Below, one piece after another: positions 1 to 6,308 of a DNA stretch of 9,038 nucleotides. Source of the DNA: Acidobacteriaceae bacterium (lineage in GTDB: Bacteria > Acidobacteriota > Terriglobia > Terriglobales > Acidobacteriaceae). The position numbers were made by a program, and so were the translations under genes. How positions within the stretch are numbered: position 1 is the stretch's first letter; each line of letters opens with the position of its first letter. Location of the stretch: assembly GCA_003162255.1 (NCBI GenBank), contig PMMJ01000538.1, forward strand, positions 30,686-39,723. Reading direction: 5' to 3'. Below the pieces are notes generated by a model that was not told where the DNA came from, searched no databases, and saw nothing but the letters and a program-made list of their open reading frames with translations.

Positions 1-198
1 GCGCGCCGCTTCGATTCCGAGAGCGCGCTGCCAGAGATCAGTCATGCGGCCTTCGCAAATCCGGATGGAACCCGTGTGCTGGTGGTGACCAACCCCGGAC
101 CCGCCAAGACAGCCTCAGTGCAAGTGGGAGCGATGAAAGCGGACATTGCTTTAGACAAGGATTCCGTGACCACATGGGTGTGGTCGAAAGAAGCGTGA
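1..198 (+). CDS. GH30-family glycoside hydrolase, C-terminal fragment (partial, 5' end outside window)
   Basis: The open frame runs from the left edge to a TGA at 196-198 and gives 65 residues. The visible part reads like the C-terminal beta-sandwich of GH30 glucosylceramidase/xylanase-type enzymes: a start resembling the usual GAxRIxS stretch (here ARRFDSES), then AAFANPDGTRVLVVTN, then a closing strand LDKDSVTTWVW in place of the family's LPxxSVxTFxW. The catalytic barrel lies outside the window, so the substrate (beta-glucosyl, xylan or other) cannot be judged. GH30 enzymes in such bacteria are usually secreted and act on plant or microbial polysaccharides. The gene converges with the GH42 gene, with 180 bases between the two stops; the two enzymes may share a carbohydrate-use role, but opposite strands rule out one operon. 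The family call rests on recalled C-terminal patterns only. Confidence 0.72.
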   Translation, partial: ARRFDSESALPEISHAAFANPDGTRVLVVTNPGPAKTASVQVGAMKADIALDKDSVTTWVWSKEA

Positions 199-212
199 GC
201 TTGGTGATCGGC

Positions 213-264
213 GTAGGGACGGCCGCCCTCGGCCGTCCAAGCCGAGTGCAACTCGGCAGTTGCC
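213..264. repeat. Dispersed double-hairpin repeat, copy 1
   Basis: Complete 52-base copy. Stem 1 is GGACGGCCG (217-225) with CGGCCGTCC (230-238), 9 bp around a CCCT loop. Stem 2 is GCCGAGT (241-247) with ACTCGGC (251-257), 7 bp around a 3-base loop, followed by AGTTGCC. It matches copy 3 (7699-7750) at 46 of 52 positions without gaps. It starts 14 bases after the GH30 stop, between two convergent genes, so it could act as a two-way transcription block, but no T-run follows the stems. The remainder of the gap 199-378 shows nothing I recognise. Confidence 0.85.
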
Positions 265-378
265 GCTGAGCACAGCAACTCTGGGTCCGCTCAAGTTCCC
301 TGGAGGGCGTCGGGACATCGCTGATTTGCTTCCCGGTACTCAGCCAGATTTCCAACTCCTTCGGGATATCTGCGAGGC

Positions 379-2508
379 TCACCGCCACAAATCCACGACG
401 GTTTGCCGCGGCCCCAGATTCACATCTGTCTCCGGCGTCGCTTTGTCCGATCCCCAAATCCGCGCTCCATGCAGTGCACCGTCGTGGTGCAGGACGCAAC
501 CCACCGGCTTGGCCGATCCGTTCGTCAGCACGGTCACATAGTTCCTGCCGTTCTTCATCACACGCAGCAGACATGCCGGATCTTCATCGTCGAGCGTGAA
601 CGGAATCGATGCATACGTAGCCGCGAGCGCAGTTCGCAGGTACTTCGCCAGGGGCGCGGAGTCGCCCGTCCACGCACCCAGGCCGACCGGCGAGGGAATC
701 CAGATTACGCGCCCACCGCCTGCCAGGTGCCGTTCCGTAGCGACTGTTTCGCCGTCTTGCGTCGCAATTGCCGTCGCATCCTGCGGGATTACAGAACTCA
801 TCCACAGGCGTGAGGGCAGTGGCCCGCCCGGCATCGGTACGGCAATTTCCGTGCCCAGCAGATGCACTTCTTTGAGCCGCGCCCCAGTCACCTGCGGTAG
901 CAGCGATGATCCGGAAAGCGATCCGGAGAGCGCCCACATCTTCCCGTGCTCGTCATAGAGCCCGCTTAGCCCTGTAATCACAAGCGTGCCGCCGCTTTGT
1001 GCAAAACGCAGCAGGTTCGTCATCTGGCCAACGGTAAGTACGCGAGCATCTGGCACAATCACCACGCGGTTCTTGCCGGGCAGGGTCCAGTCGTAGTCGT
1101 CGAAATGCTTCACCCGCGGCGGCGGCCCATTCTGCGTCATCGCTTTGTATATGCCGAGAAGCTCAAGCAACTGCTGATTGCGGTCGCGCGCAACGTCGTC
1201 TGGGTTGGAAAAAGACAGTTGATATGTCATCGTCTCAAGACTCAGAAGCAGCGTCACATCCGGCAAAGCCGGCTTCGCATTCGCAAAAAAATCTGCGTGT
1301 GCCTCCATCGTTCTGACGATGTCGGTTGCGACTTCCATGCGGCGGCTCGGCTGTTGCTCGAAGTCCAGCAGACTCCACTCTCCAGCCTCGCGTCCCGCGC
1401 GTCGGGCATTGAGCAACCAGAAAATCGTGCGTTCCGCGCCCGCTCCTACGCTGGTCCAGAGCCACTGCGCAATATCGTCCGCGGTCGGTTCCATGGGACG
1501 CGGACTGCTGTGAATGTTGTTGCCACCCTGCAATTCCGTGACCCAGTGCGGCTTGGGCGTGATCGCTCCATCGACCAGGTCGTTGACGTAACTCACTCCC
1601 AGGGCGAAGTCGTCGCGTGGTAGCAGGCCGAAATGCCAGGCAGGATGAATCGAGCATCCCAGCGTGTCCAGAAAGCCGCGCCACTCCGGCAAGTTATCGG
1701 AGAGCGCAGCCAGGTTACTCACCAGCGCATGGGGATTGAGATGCAGCGGATGCTGAGCGTCGTGCCGCCTCACTTCCGCCGCCATCCATGCCAGTTGCGA
1801 GGTCTGGAAACTTCGCCAATACGCCGTCCAGTCGATCTCGCCCGAAGGATTCCAGTGGTTCTGCTTTGCTGGGCCCTCCACCTCCGCGAAGCTCGCATAA
1901 TTCGTGCCCCACGCGCGGTTGAGGTCCGCAATACCCGCGTACTTCTTCTTCAGCCACGGAGCGAAGGCCGCGCTCGCCAGTTCCGACGCAACCGGCGCCT
2001 GTCCCGGTTCGTTGAGCAGCAGCCAGGTATCCAGCGCGGAGCTGCCCTTATAGCGCTCCACTACCTTGCCCATGTAGTCAGCGGCCGCGGTGCGCTGCGC
2101 TTCAGTTTCATTCACGCCGACACCCTGCGAGTCGTCCCCGCCCATCCACGAGGGCCGTCCGCTGGGCGTGAGCGTGGCCACGATCGCAACATGATGCAGT
2201 TCCGCCGCGCGAAAAGCGGCGTCGTAGAGCGACCAGTCCCATGTATCGCGTTGCGGTTCAAGGTAGCTCCACATCATGAAAAGCCGCGCCACCGGCATCT
2301 GGCTTTTCTCCAGGGTGGCGAACCAGCCATCGATCTCCGCAGGAGTCTGCCCCGGTTCGATCCAAACCTGCGCGCCGAACTGCGTCACCGTCGCGTTCGC
2401 AGCCGGAGCAAAGCTAAACATGGCAGTAGCGAGGCCAATCAGAAGCAAACATCTGAGCAAAGATCGAAGATACACACCAAACCTCTTTCCGAACCGCGAG
2501 GCTAGCAT
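379..2508 (-). CDS. Secreted GH42-type beta-galactosidase
   Basis: A protein of 709 residues if started at ATG 2508. Residues 1-39 form a signal peptide: basic n-region, hydrophobic LLRCLLLIGLATAMFSF, cleavage likely after APAANA. The barrel carries GH42 hallmarks: RLFMMWSYLEPQRDTWDW, then LLLNEPGQ with probable acid/base Glu167, then KKYAGIADLNRAWGTNYASF, then WVTELQGGN with probable nucleophile Glu325. A trimerisation-like region follows (VVIVPDARVLTVGQMTNLLRF, then GGTLVITG), and a final beta domain ends in VVDLWR. The cysteine cluster that binds zinc in some GH42 enzymes is absent. The family hydrolyses beta-D-galactosides; export suggests action on oligosaccharides outside the cytoplasm. 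ATG 2508 has a weak ribosome site; GTG 2475 has AGAGG six bases upstream, still leaves a full signal peptide and is a serious alternative. An ATG at 2628 would read through repeat copy 2 and is unlikely. It lies 132 bases downstream of the dehydrogenase, so co-transcription is possible. Confidence 0.85.
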   Translation of the reverse strand: MLASRFGKRFGVYLRSLLRCLLLIGLATAMFSFAPAANATVTQFGAQVWIEPGQTPAEIDGWFATLEKSQMPVARLFMMWSYLEPQRDTWDWSLYDAAFRAAELHHVAIVATLTPSGRPSWMGGDDSQGVGVNETEAQRTAAADYMGKVVERYKGSSALDTWLLLNEPGQAPVASELASAAFAPWLKKKYAGIADLNRAWGTNYASFAEVEGPAKQNHWNPSGEIDWTAYWRSFQTSQLAWMAAEVRRHDAQHPLHLNPHALVSNLAALSDNLPEWRGFLDTLGCSIHPAWHFGLLPRDDFALGVSYVNDLVDGAITPKPHWVTELQGGNNIHSSPRPMEPTADDIAQWLWTSVGAGAERTIFWLLNARRAGREAGEWSLLDFEQQPSRRMEVATDIVRTMEAHADFFANAKPALPDVTLLLSLETMTYQLSFSNPDDVARDRNQQLLELLGIYKAMTQNGPPPRVKHFDDYDWTLPGKNRVVIVPDARVLTVGQMTNLLRFAQSGGTLVITGLSGLYDEHGKMWALSGSLSGSSLLPQVTGARLKEVHLLGTEIAVPMPGGPLPSRLWMSSVIPQDATAIATQDGETVATERHLAGGGRVIWIPSPVGLGAWTGDSAPLAKYLRTALAATYASIPFTLDDEDPACLLRVMKNGRNYVTVLTNGSAKPVGCVLHHDGALHGARIWGSDKATPETDVNLGPRQTVVDLWR

Positions 2509-2537
2509 ACTAAAAACATGTGGAGTCGGTTGTTCGT

Positions 2538-2613
2538 GTAGGGACGGGCGCCCTCGCGAGCTTGCCCTGAGCGAAGTCGAAGGGTCCAAGCCGAGCGCAG
2601 TTCGGCAGCCGCC
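2538..2613. repeat. Dispersed double-hairpin repeat, copy 2, interrupted by a second motif
   Basis: It begins like copies 1 and 3: GGACGGGCG at 2542-2550, loop CCCT, then CG. The 3' arm of stem 1 is then replaced by about 28 bases (roughly 2557-2584) containing CCCTGAGCGAAGTCGAAGGG, after which the consensus resumes with TCCAAGCCGAG. Stem 2 survives as GCCGAG (2590-2595) with TTCGGC (2601-2606), including one G-T pair. The copy fills over half of the 132-base gap between the dehydrogenase stop and the GH42 start, so any GH42 promoter or leader must overlap or adjoin it. The replaced segment resembles a short motif scattered through many environmental genomes, from memory and unchecked. Confidence 0.75.
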
Positions 2614-2640
2614 TGTGGTCACAGCCATTCTGGATTCGCT

Positions 2641-3405
2641 CTAATGGGATACGTTCGCCATAGCCTCGTTGAGTCCGCGGAAGACGGAATCATAGTGGCC
2701 GCTCTCCGCAGCGAAGCGTAGACCCTTCACGTTTTCGACGCAGATCTCAACCGCCGCAGGCTGGGTCTTCAGAATATCCATCACCTCGGCGATGTACTTG
2801 TCCAGCGGCATCGCGCGAGGGTCGGAGGCTCCGTTGAGAAGATTCGTGGCGACATAAGGAGGGATGAGTTCGAGAACCTCTGTCGTAGATGCGCGGAGCT
2901 GATAGCGAAGCGACTGCGTATAGGAGTGGATGGCGGCCTTGGTTGCGCAATAAGTTGGCGTTGGAGCGATCGGTACAAACGCGAGCCCCGAAGACACGTT
3001 CATGATGGCCGAGCGAGGCTGCTTTTGTAGGAGCGGCAGAAGCGCCGCAGTCAGACGGATGGGGCCGAGAAGATTAGTGGCAACGATGGATTCCGCGTCG
3101 GCGAGATCGTCCGGTTGGGCCTGCAGCTTCTCGACCCTCATGATACCCGCGTTATTGATGAGGACGTTCAGCGCCGGATAGCGCGTCGCCATCTGGCCCG
3201 CAAAAGAGCGTATGTTGACACGGTTTTCGATGTCCAGCGCAAGCGAAGTCATGCCGGGGTTCGCGGCGGTGATCGCGTCCAGTACTTGCTTGCGGCGGCC
3301 AGCGATGATGACGTGATTTCCGAGGGCGTGGAAGGCTTCCGCAAGGCCGCGGCCAATGCCGGAGCCGCCACCCGTGATCAGGATTGTGTTGCCGGTAGTC
3401 TTCAT
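2641..3405 (-). CDS. Short-chain dehydrogenase/reductase, COG3967 (DltE-like)
   Basis: 254 residues from ATG 3405, preceded by GGAAGG five bases upstream, a good ribosome site; the frame is open further upstream to 3498 but lacks SDR sequence there. It is a single-domain classical SDR with a Rossmann fold: cofactor loop TGGGSGIG at 11-18, basic pair R37-R38 after strand 2 (suggesting NADPH preference), NNAG at 84-87, and catalytic residues N111, S139, Y152 and K156 with the usual 13-residue Ser-Tyr spacing. The stretches TNLLGPIRLT and NVSSGLAFVPIAPTPTYCATKAAIHSYT are typical of COG3967, whose members are named after DltE of Firmicutes. No dltABCD genes are nearby, so a role in teichoic acid D-alanylation should not be assumed; the substrate is unknown. 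The enzyme should be cytoplasmic. It is separated from the FecR-type gene upstream by a terminator and so is probably transcribed from its own promoter. Confidence 0.92.
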   Translation of the reverse strand: MKTTGNTILITGGGSGIGRGLAEAFHALGNHVIIAGRRKQVLDAITAANPGMTSLALDIENRVNIRSFAGQMATRYPALNVLINNAGIMRVEKLQAQPDDLADAESIVATNLLGPIRLTAALLPLLQKQPRSAIMNVSSGLAFVPIAPTPTYCATKAAIHSYTQSLRYQLRASTTEVLELIPPYVATNLLNGASDPRAMPLDKYIAEVMDILKTQPAAVEICVENVKGLRFAAESGHYDSVFRGLNEAMANVSH

Positions 3406-3455
3406 GGTGACCTTCCATTCCTGTTTCCGTGGATAGGATGCAATGGTCACTTTAG

Positions 3456-3469
3456 CAGGTGCCAACCTG
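3456..3469. promoter_or_regulatory. Short palindrome upstream of the dehydrogenase
   Basis: CAGGT-GCCA-ACCTG is a perfect 5-bp inverted repeat with a 4-base centre. It lies 51 bases upstream of the dehydrogenase start, in the only space available for that gene's promoter (3406-3518). On the minus strand a TTGGCA lies within it and could serve as a -35 element, but I find no good -10 at the right distance. It may be an operator or chance. Confidence 0.25.
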
Positions 3470-3518
3470 AACCGCAGACCCTCCCCACCATCTTCCATGC
3501 CGCATGAAAGTTAGTACC

Positions 3519-3560
3519 AAAAAAAAGCAGTGGGACGCACAGTTTGCGCGTCTCACTGCT
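3519..3560 (-). terminator. Intrinsic terminator of the FecR-type gene
   Basis: Read on the minus strand, AGCAGTG (3560-3554) pairs with CACTGCT (3532-3526). After one A-C mismatch, GACGC (3552-3548) pairs with GCGTC (3538-3534), closing a 9-base loop. The stem is followed directly by a run of T (plus-strand A run 3519-3526). It starts 57 bases after the FecR-type stop codon. This is a textbook rho-independent terminator and it separates that gene from the dehydrogenase downstream. Confidence 0.9.
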
Positions 3561-3616
3561 GGGATAGAGTGTTGCTATGCTGCGTCAACTACGCTGGGAA
3601 AGAATCCAGCGCCGTG

Positions 3617-5896
3617 TTACCGCCCATGTCCATGTCCCCCACCGCCGCCGTGCGACCCACCGCCGCGCGATGATCCACCACCGTGCGACGATCCGCCGCT
3701 CGGTGCCGAATGGCCGCCGCTGGGGGCTGAACGACCGCCGCCGAAGCTCGGGGCCGAGCGTCCGCCACCATAACCCGGGGCTGAGCGTCCGCCATAAGCA
3801 CCTCCACCGTAAGAGCGCTGGGTAACAATAGGCTGCCTCATATTGAGTGGCGGACGAGAATATCCACCGTAGCCCCTTGCACCGTAGCCCCCTGAACCGT
3901 AGCTTCTGCCCTGTGAACCCGGATTGCGGGAAGCGCCGTACGACTCGCCCGTCCTGCTGGACGACTGACTGGCCCTGCCTGACTCAGCAGATGACCGCGG
4001 AGCCATCGGTGAAAATTTCTGCCAGCCGCCGTTGTTGCCGCTACTTTCGCGAGTCGCGGTCGAGCCGCCCGGGTTGCCGGGTCTGTATGCCGATCCCGAA
4101 TTCGAATTACTATGCGTTTCCGCGCCCTGATTAGAGCGCTGGATCCCATTGTTCGAACTGGGGCTCAATCTGCCATTCCCGGGGCGCGCGACTTCGCGGC
4201 TGTTTCCAGTCGACCTGCCATCCTGCCGGTTGGCGTTCGAAATCTGCGACTGCCCTCGCTCCGAAGACGACGAACGCGTCGCGGTTGCCGTGGCGCCTCG
4301 GGCCGAGAAGAAGTGCTGATTCTGCGACACGTTCCGAGTCGTTGAAGCTGCCGCCTGTCGCCCGCTAGCCGAGAAACTCTCGCGGCTCGGAGTCACGGGC
4401 AGTCTGCCGGTCGAGAAATGCGCATTCTGAAACTGCGCATGACTCATCGGCTGGGCAGCCATGTGACCTCTGCCGAACTCGTTGGCCGAGACCGTCGTTC
4501 CGCCGCGGAAATGCGCGTCATGCATCGCCAGGTTCACGTTCGAAAACCGCGAACCGGCGCGCAGCGGAGCAAAGCCGCCGCGGTTGTAATCGCGGAATCC
4601 GACGCCGCCGAAGCGCCCTCCGCCCCAGCGGCCCCACCAGGGATGAAAGAAGTCACCAGGTCCAAGCGGCAACCAGCCGATCGAGCCCCAGCCACCGCCC
4701 CAACCGAAGCCAAATCCGACGCCTCCGCCCCATCCGTAGAACGAAACATAAGCCGGCGCCCAGATCGGACGGTAAAACGGGTATCCGTAAGCCGGACCCG
4801 GCCACCATCCCCAACCGCCGTCAACATACATCCAGCGGCCGTAGTGATAAGGAGCCCAGCCCCAGTCATCATAAGAAACCCAGGTCCATCCCCAATAGGG
4901 TTCATACACCCAGCGGCCATCCCGATAAGGAGCCCAGCCAGCGGGCTCATTTGGCCGCCACACTTGACCGTAATCCGGAACTTCCGACCAGGTGCCGCGC
5001 CCGTCGAGATTTTCGGTTCCGACGTAGTAGTCGTTCGTGTGCCGTCGCGCTTCCGAATTGCGGATCATGTTGTCGCGATCGGTGTTCCACTGATCAAAGT
5101 CGTCGCGGGCCGGAGCCTCGCCAATCTTGTATTGCTCGTCCGCGCCGGTGCCCTGAATGGTAATGAACTGATTCTGTCCCACCCGCGTGCCGCCTTGCGG
5201 AGTCGTAACTTCGATTTCCCCTCGGCGGACCAGCACTTCCGTGTGATCGTCGGCAGTTACCAGAATTCGAAAACTCGATTCGCGCCGCTCGGTGCGAATC
5301 GCCACGTTGGGCGTATCGATCTCCGCATCCGCATCGCTGTTCTTGTAGACGGTGTAGTTCGCCATGCCGTGCCCAAGTTGAATCTGGATCTGCGAATGCG
5401 TGAGCTGCGTGATGTTGGCCTGCGTATGCTCAGCCAGCCGCAGCATGTTTGCGTAGTCAAGCTCGAGTTCAGTGCGCGCCTTGTCGCCGGTAGAAACGCG
5501 GTCGCCCGCCAGCACCGGCGCATTGAGCGCAGCCGCCGACCAATCCTTGGAGTCGCCACGCTGCGTGGAGACGTCGCCATGAATCAGGCTGATGCGCGCC
5601 ACTCCATTTTTTTCCTCCGGAGCTGGCGTGTTGTAGCTAGGTTCGCCAGCGCCCGTGTCGTTGGCGCCGGGCTGCGCCGGGCCCTGATTCATCGAACCCT
5701 GACCCATCGAATCTTGGTCAGCGGAACCTTGGTCCGTGGCACCCTGATCGTTGGGGCCGGGCATAGGTGCCGCTTGAATGTTCGGCGACGGTTTCGAATC
5801 CTGATCCGGCACTTGGTCGTCCGAGTTCTGAGCGACGACAGCGCCCGGAATCGCGATCATCAATCCTAGAAGTGCCGCTATTAGCTTGAACTTCAT
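3617..5896 (-). CDS. Secreted FecR-domain protein with DUF6600-like WAPY/GRW repeats and low-complexity tail
   Basis: 759 residues from ATG 5896, with GGAGG five to six bases upstream, a strong ribosome site; the longer frame to 5971 adds no credible N-terminus. Residues 1-22 are a signal peptide cut after AVVA. A Gln/Asp/Gly/Pro-rich linker with loose DQGS-type units covers about 23-95. A FecR-like domain follows at about 98-250 (GVARISLIHGDVSTQRG, later VLAGDRVSTGDKARTELEL). Residues about 302-367 hold aromatic repeats of the WAPYRDGRW / WAPYHYGRW kind, as in proteins annotated DUF6600. An aromatic-Gly segment comes next, and then a long Ser/Asn/Arg/Gly-rich tail ending HGHGR. There is no membrane anchor besides the signal peptide and no neighbouring ECF sigma or TonB receptor gene, so classical FecIR signalling is not supported. 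It is likely periplasmic or surface-located. Function unknown; ligand or polymer binding is only a guess. It appears to be a single-gene transcript ending at the terminator 3560-3519. Confidence 0.85.
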   Translation of the reverse strand: MKFKLIAALLGLMIAIPGAVVAQNSDDQVPDQDSKPSPNIQAAPMPGPNDQGATDQGSADQDSMGQGSMNQGPAQPGANDTGAGEPSYNTPAPEEKNGVARISLIHGDVSTQRGDSKDWSAAALNAPVLAGDRVSTGDKARTELELDYANMLRLAEHTQANITQLTHSQIQIQLGHGMANYTVYKNSDADAEIDTPNVAIRTERRESSFRILVTADDHTEVLVRRGEIEVTTPQGGTRVGQNQFITIQGTGADEQYKIGEAPARDDFDQWNTDRDNMIRNSEARRHTNDYYVGTENLDGRGTWSEVPDYGQVWRPNEPAGWAPYRDGRWVYEPYWGWTWVSYDDWGWAPYHYGRWMYVDGGWGWWPGPAYGYPFYRPIWAPAYVSFYGWGGGVGFGFGWGGGWGSIGWLPLGPGDFFHPWWGRWGGGRFGGVGFRDYNRGGFAPLRAGSRFSNVNLAMHDAHFRGGTTVSANEFGRGHMAAQPMSHAQFQNAHFSTGRLPVTPSRESFSASGRQAAASTTRNVSQNQHFFSARGATATATRSSSSERGQSQISNANRQDGRSTGNSREVARPGNGRLSPSSNNGIQRSNQGAETHSNSNSGSAYRPGNPGGSTATRESSGNNGGWQKFSPMAPRSSAESGRASQSSSRTGESYGASRNPGSQGRSYGSGGYGARGYGGYSRPPLNMRQPIVTQRSYGGGAYGGRSAPGYGGGRSAPSFGGGRSAPSGGHSAPSGGSSHGGGSSRGGGSHGGGGGHGHGR
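3620..3793 (-). repeat. Gly-Gly-Arg-Ser-Ala-Pro coding repeats
   Basis: The last 58 codons of the FecR-type gene encode four imperfect units (GGRSAPGY, GGGRSAPSF, GGGRSAPS, GGHSAPS) followed by a 26-residue Gly/Ser/His/Arg run ending HGHGR. The underlying DNA is correspondingly repetitive, so the length may vary by slippage or be misassembled. Confidence 0.8.
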
Positions 5897-5980
5897 AGAT
5901 ACCTCCACCTCGTTCGGGACAGATCTTTGCCTGAAACAATGCAGGCCGGATGCCAATGTCGAGCGACACACGGAAATTTC

Positions 5981-6009
5981 CTTAACTACATTATTTTTAG
6001 AAAGTTAAG
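5981..6009 (-). promoter_or_regulatory. AT-rich promoter region with TTAACT inverted repeat
   Basis: CTTAACT (5981-5987) and AGTTAAG (6003-6009) form a perfect 7-bp inverted repeat with a 15-base AT-rich spacer. It sits 84-113 bases upstream of the FecR-type start, in a local AT-rich patch within an otherwise GC-rich window. Position and composition suit a promoter or operator for that gene. I could not match a convincing sigma-70 -35/-10 pair, so the exact start point is open. Confidence 0.4.
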
Positions 6010-6033
6010 AGACACATAACAGCCTGAACAAGC

Positions 6034-6230
6034 GGCGATTCGCCAGTCCCCGGTGGCCCGGTTCCACCAGGGTGGTGGTTATCGGCCAGAGGCCCGAACC
6101 ATCGGTACTACGACACCTCTAGCCGCGAAGCGCCAGAACAGACCTATGACATCTCTAGCCGCAAAGCGGCAGAACAGGAAAGCCCGGCACGTAAGTGCCG
6201 GGAAGGCGAAAGTGGGACAAATCAAGTCCC
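6034..6230. repeat. Cluster of short hairpins with a tandem 30-base repeat
   Basis: This non-coding stretch carries successive inverted repeats: GGCG/CGCC (6034-6044); GGTTC/GAACC (6060-6064, 6096-6100) enclosing CCACC/GGTGG (6064-6075, sharing its first base with the outer arm) and GGCC/GGCC (6084-6094); GCCGC with GCGCC, one mismatch (6122-6134); GCCGC/GCGGC (6158-6170); CCCGGCAC/GTGCCGGG (6183-6202); GGGAC/GTCCC (6214-6230). Positions 6112-6141 and 6148-6177 are direct copies with 27 of 30 bases identical and a 36-base period. It lies between the regulator stop and the FecR-type promoter area. It may be a composite non-autonomous element or a structured RNA. The remaining parts of the gap 5897-6308 show only the FecR leader. 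Confidence 0.65.
6183..6202 (-). terminator. Possible terminator of the two-component operon
   Basis: CCCGGCAC and GTGCCGGG pair perfectly (8 bp) around a 4-base loop, about 107 bases beyond the regulator stop. On the minus strand the stem is followed by CTTTCC rather than a true T-run, so it is at best a weak intrinsic terminator. It may simply be part of the hairpin cluster in which it lies. Confidence 0.35.
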
Positions 6231-6308
6231 CCAAGGGACGGCACCCCAGTTACCCCACACGCCCGATCAAGCGCATTGATACATCACCCGACCACCCGAT
6301 GATCCGCC

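Noticed and set aside
38..574. Minus-strand open frame over the GH30 end and GH42 end
   Set aside because: It overlaps two better-supported genes and reads through repeat copy 1.
997..1623. Plus-strand open frame (208 codons) opposite the GH42 gene
   Set aside because: No domain or credible ribosome site; antisense to catalytic-domain coding sequence.
1633..2505. Plus-strand open frame (290 codons) opposite the GH42 gene
   Set aside because: Arg-rich, without motifs, and fully antisense to a clear glycosidase.
2509..2628. Longer GH42 N-terminus starting at 2628
   Set aside because: It would put translated repeat copy 2 ahead of the signal peptide, burying it about 40 residues in.
4418..5869. 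Long plus-strand open frame (483 codons) opposite the FecR-type gene
   Set aside because: It is a shadow of a GC-rich, compositionally biased coding sequence. It shows no recognisable domain, while the minus frame has a signal peptide, a strong ribosome site and known motifs.
6112..6177. Tandem repeats as a CRISPR array
   Set aside because: Only two copies with a 6-base gap, no spacer-length intervals and no cas genes.
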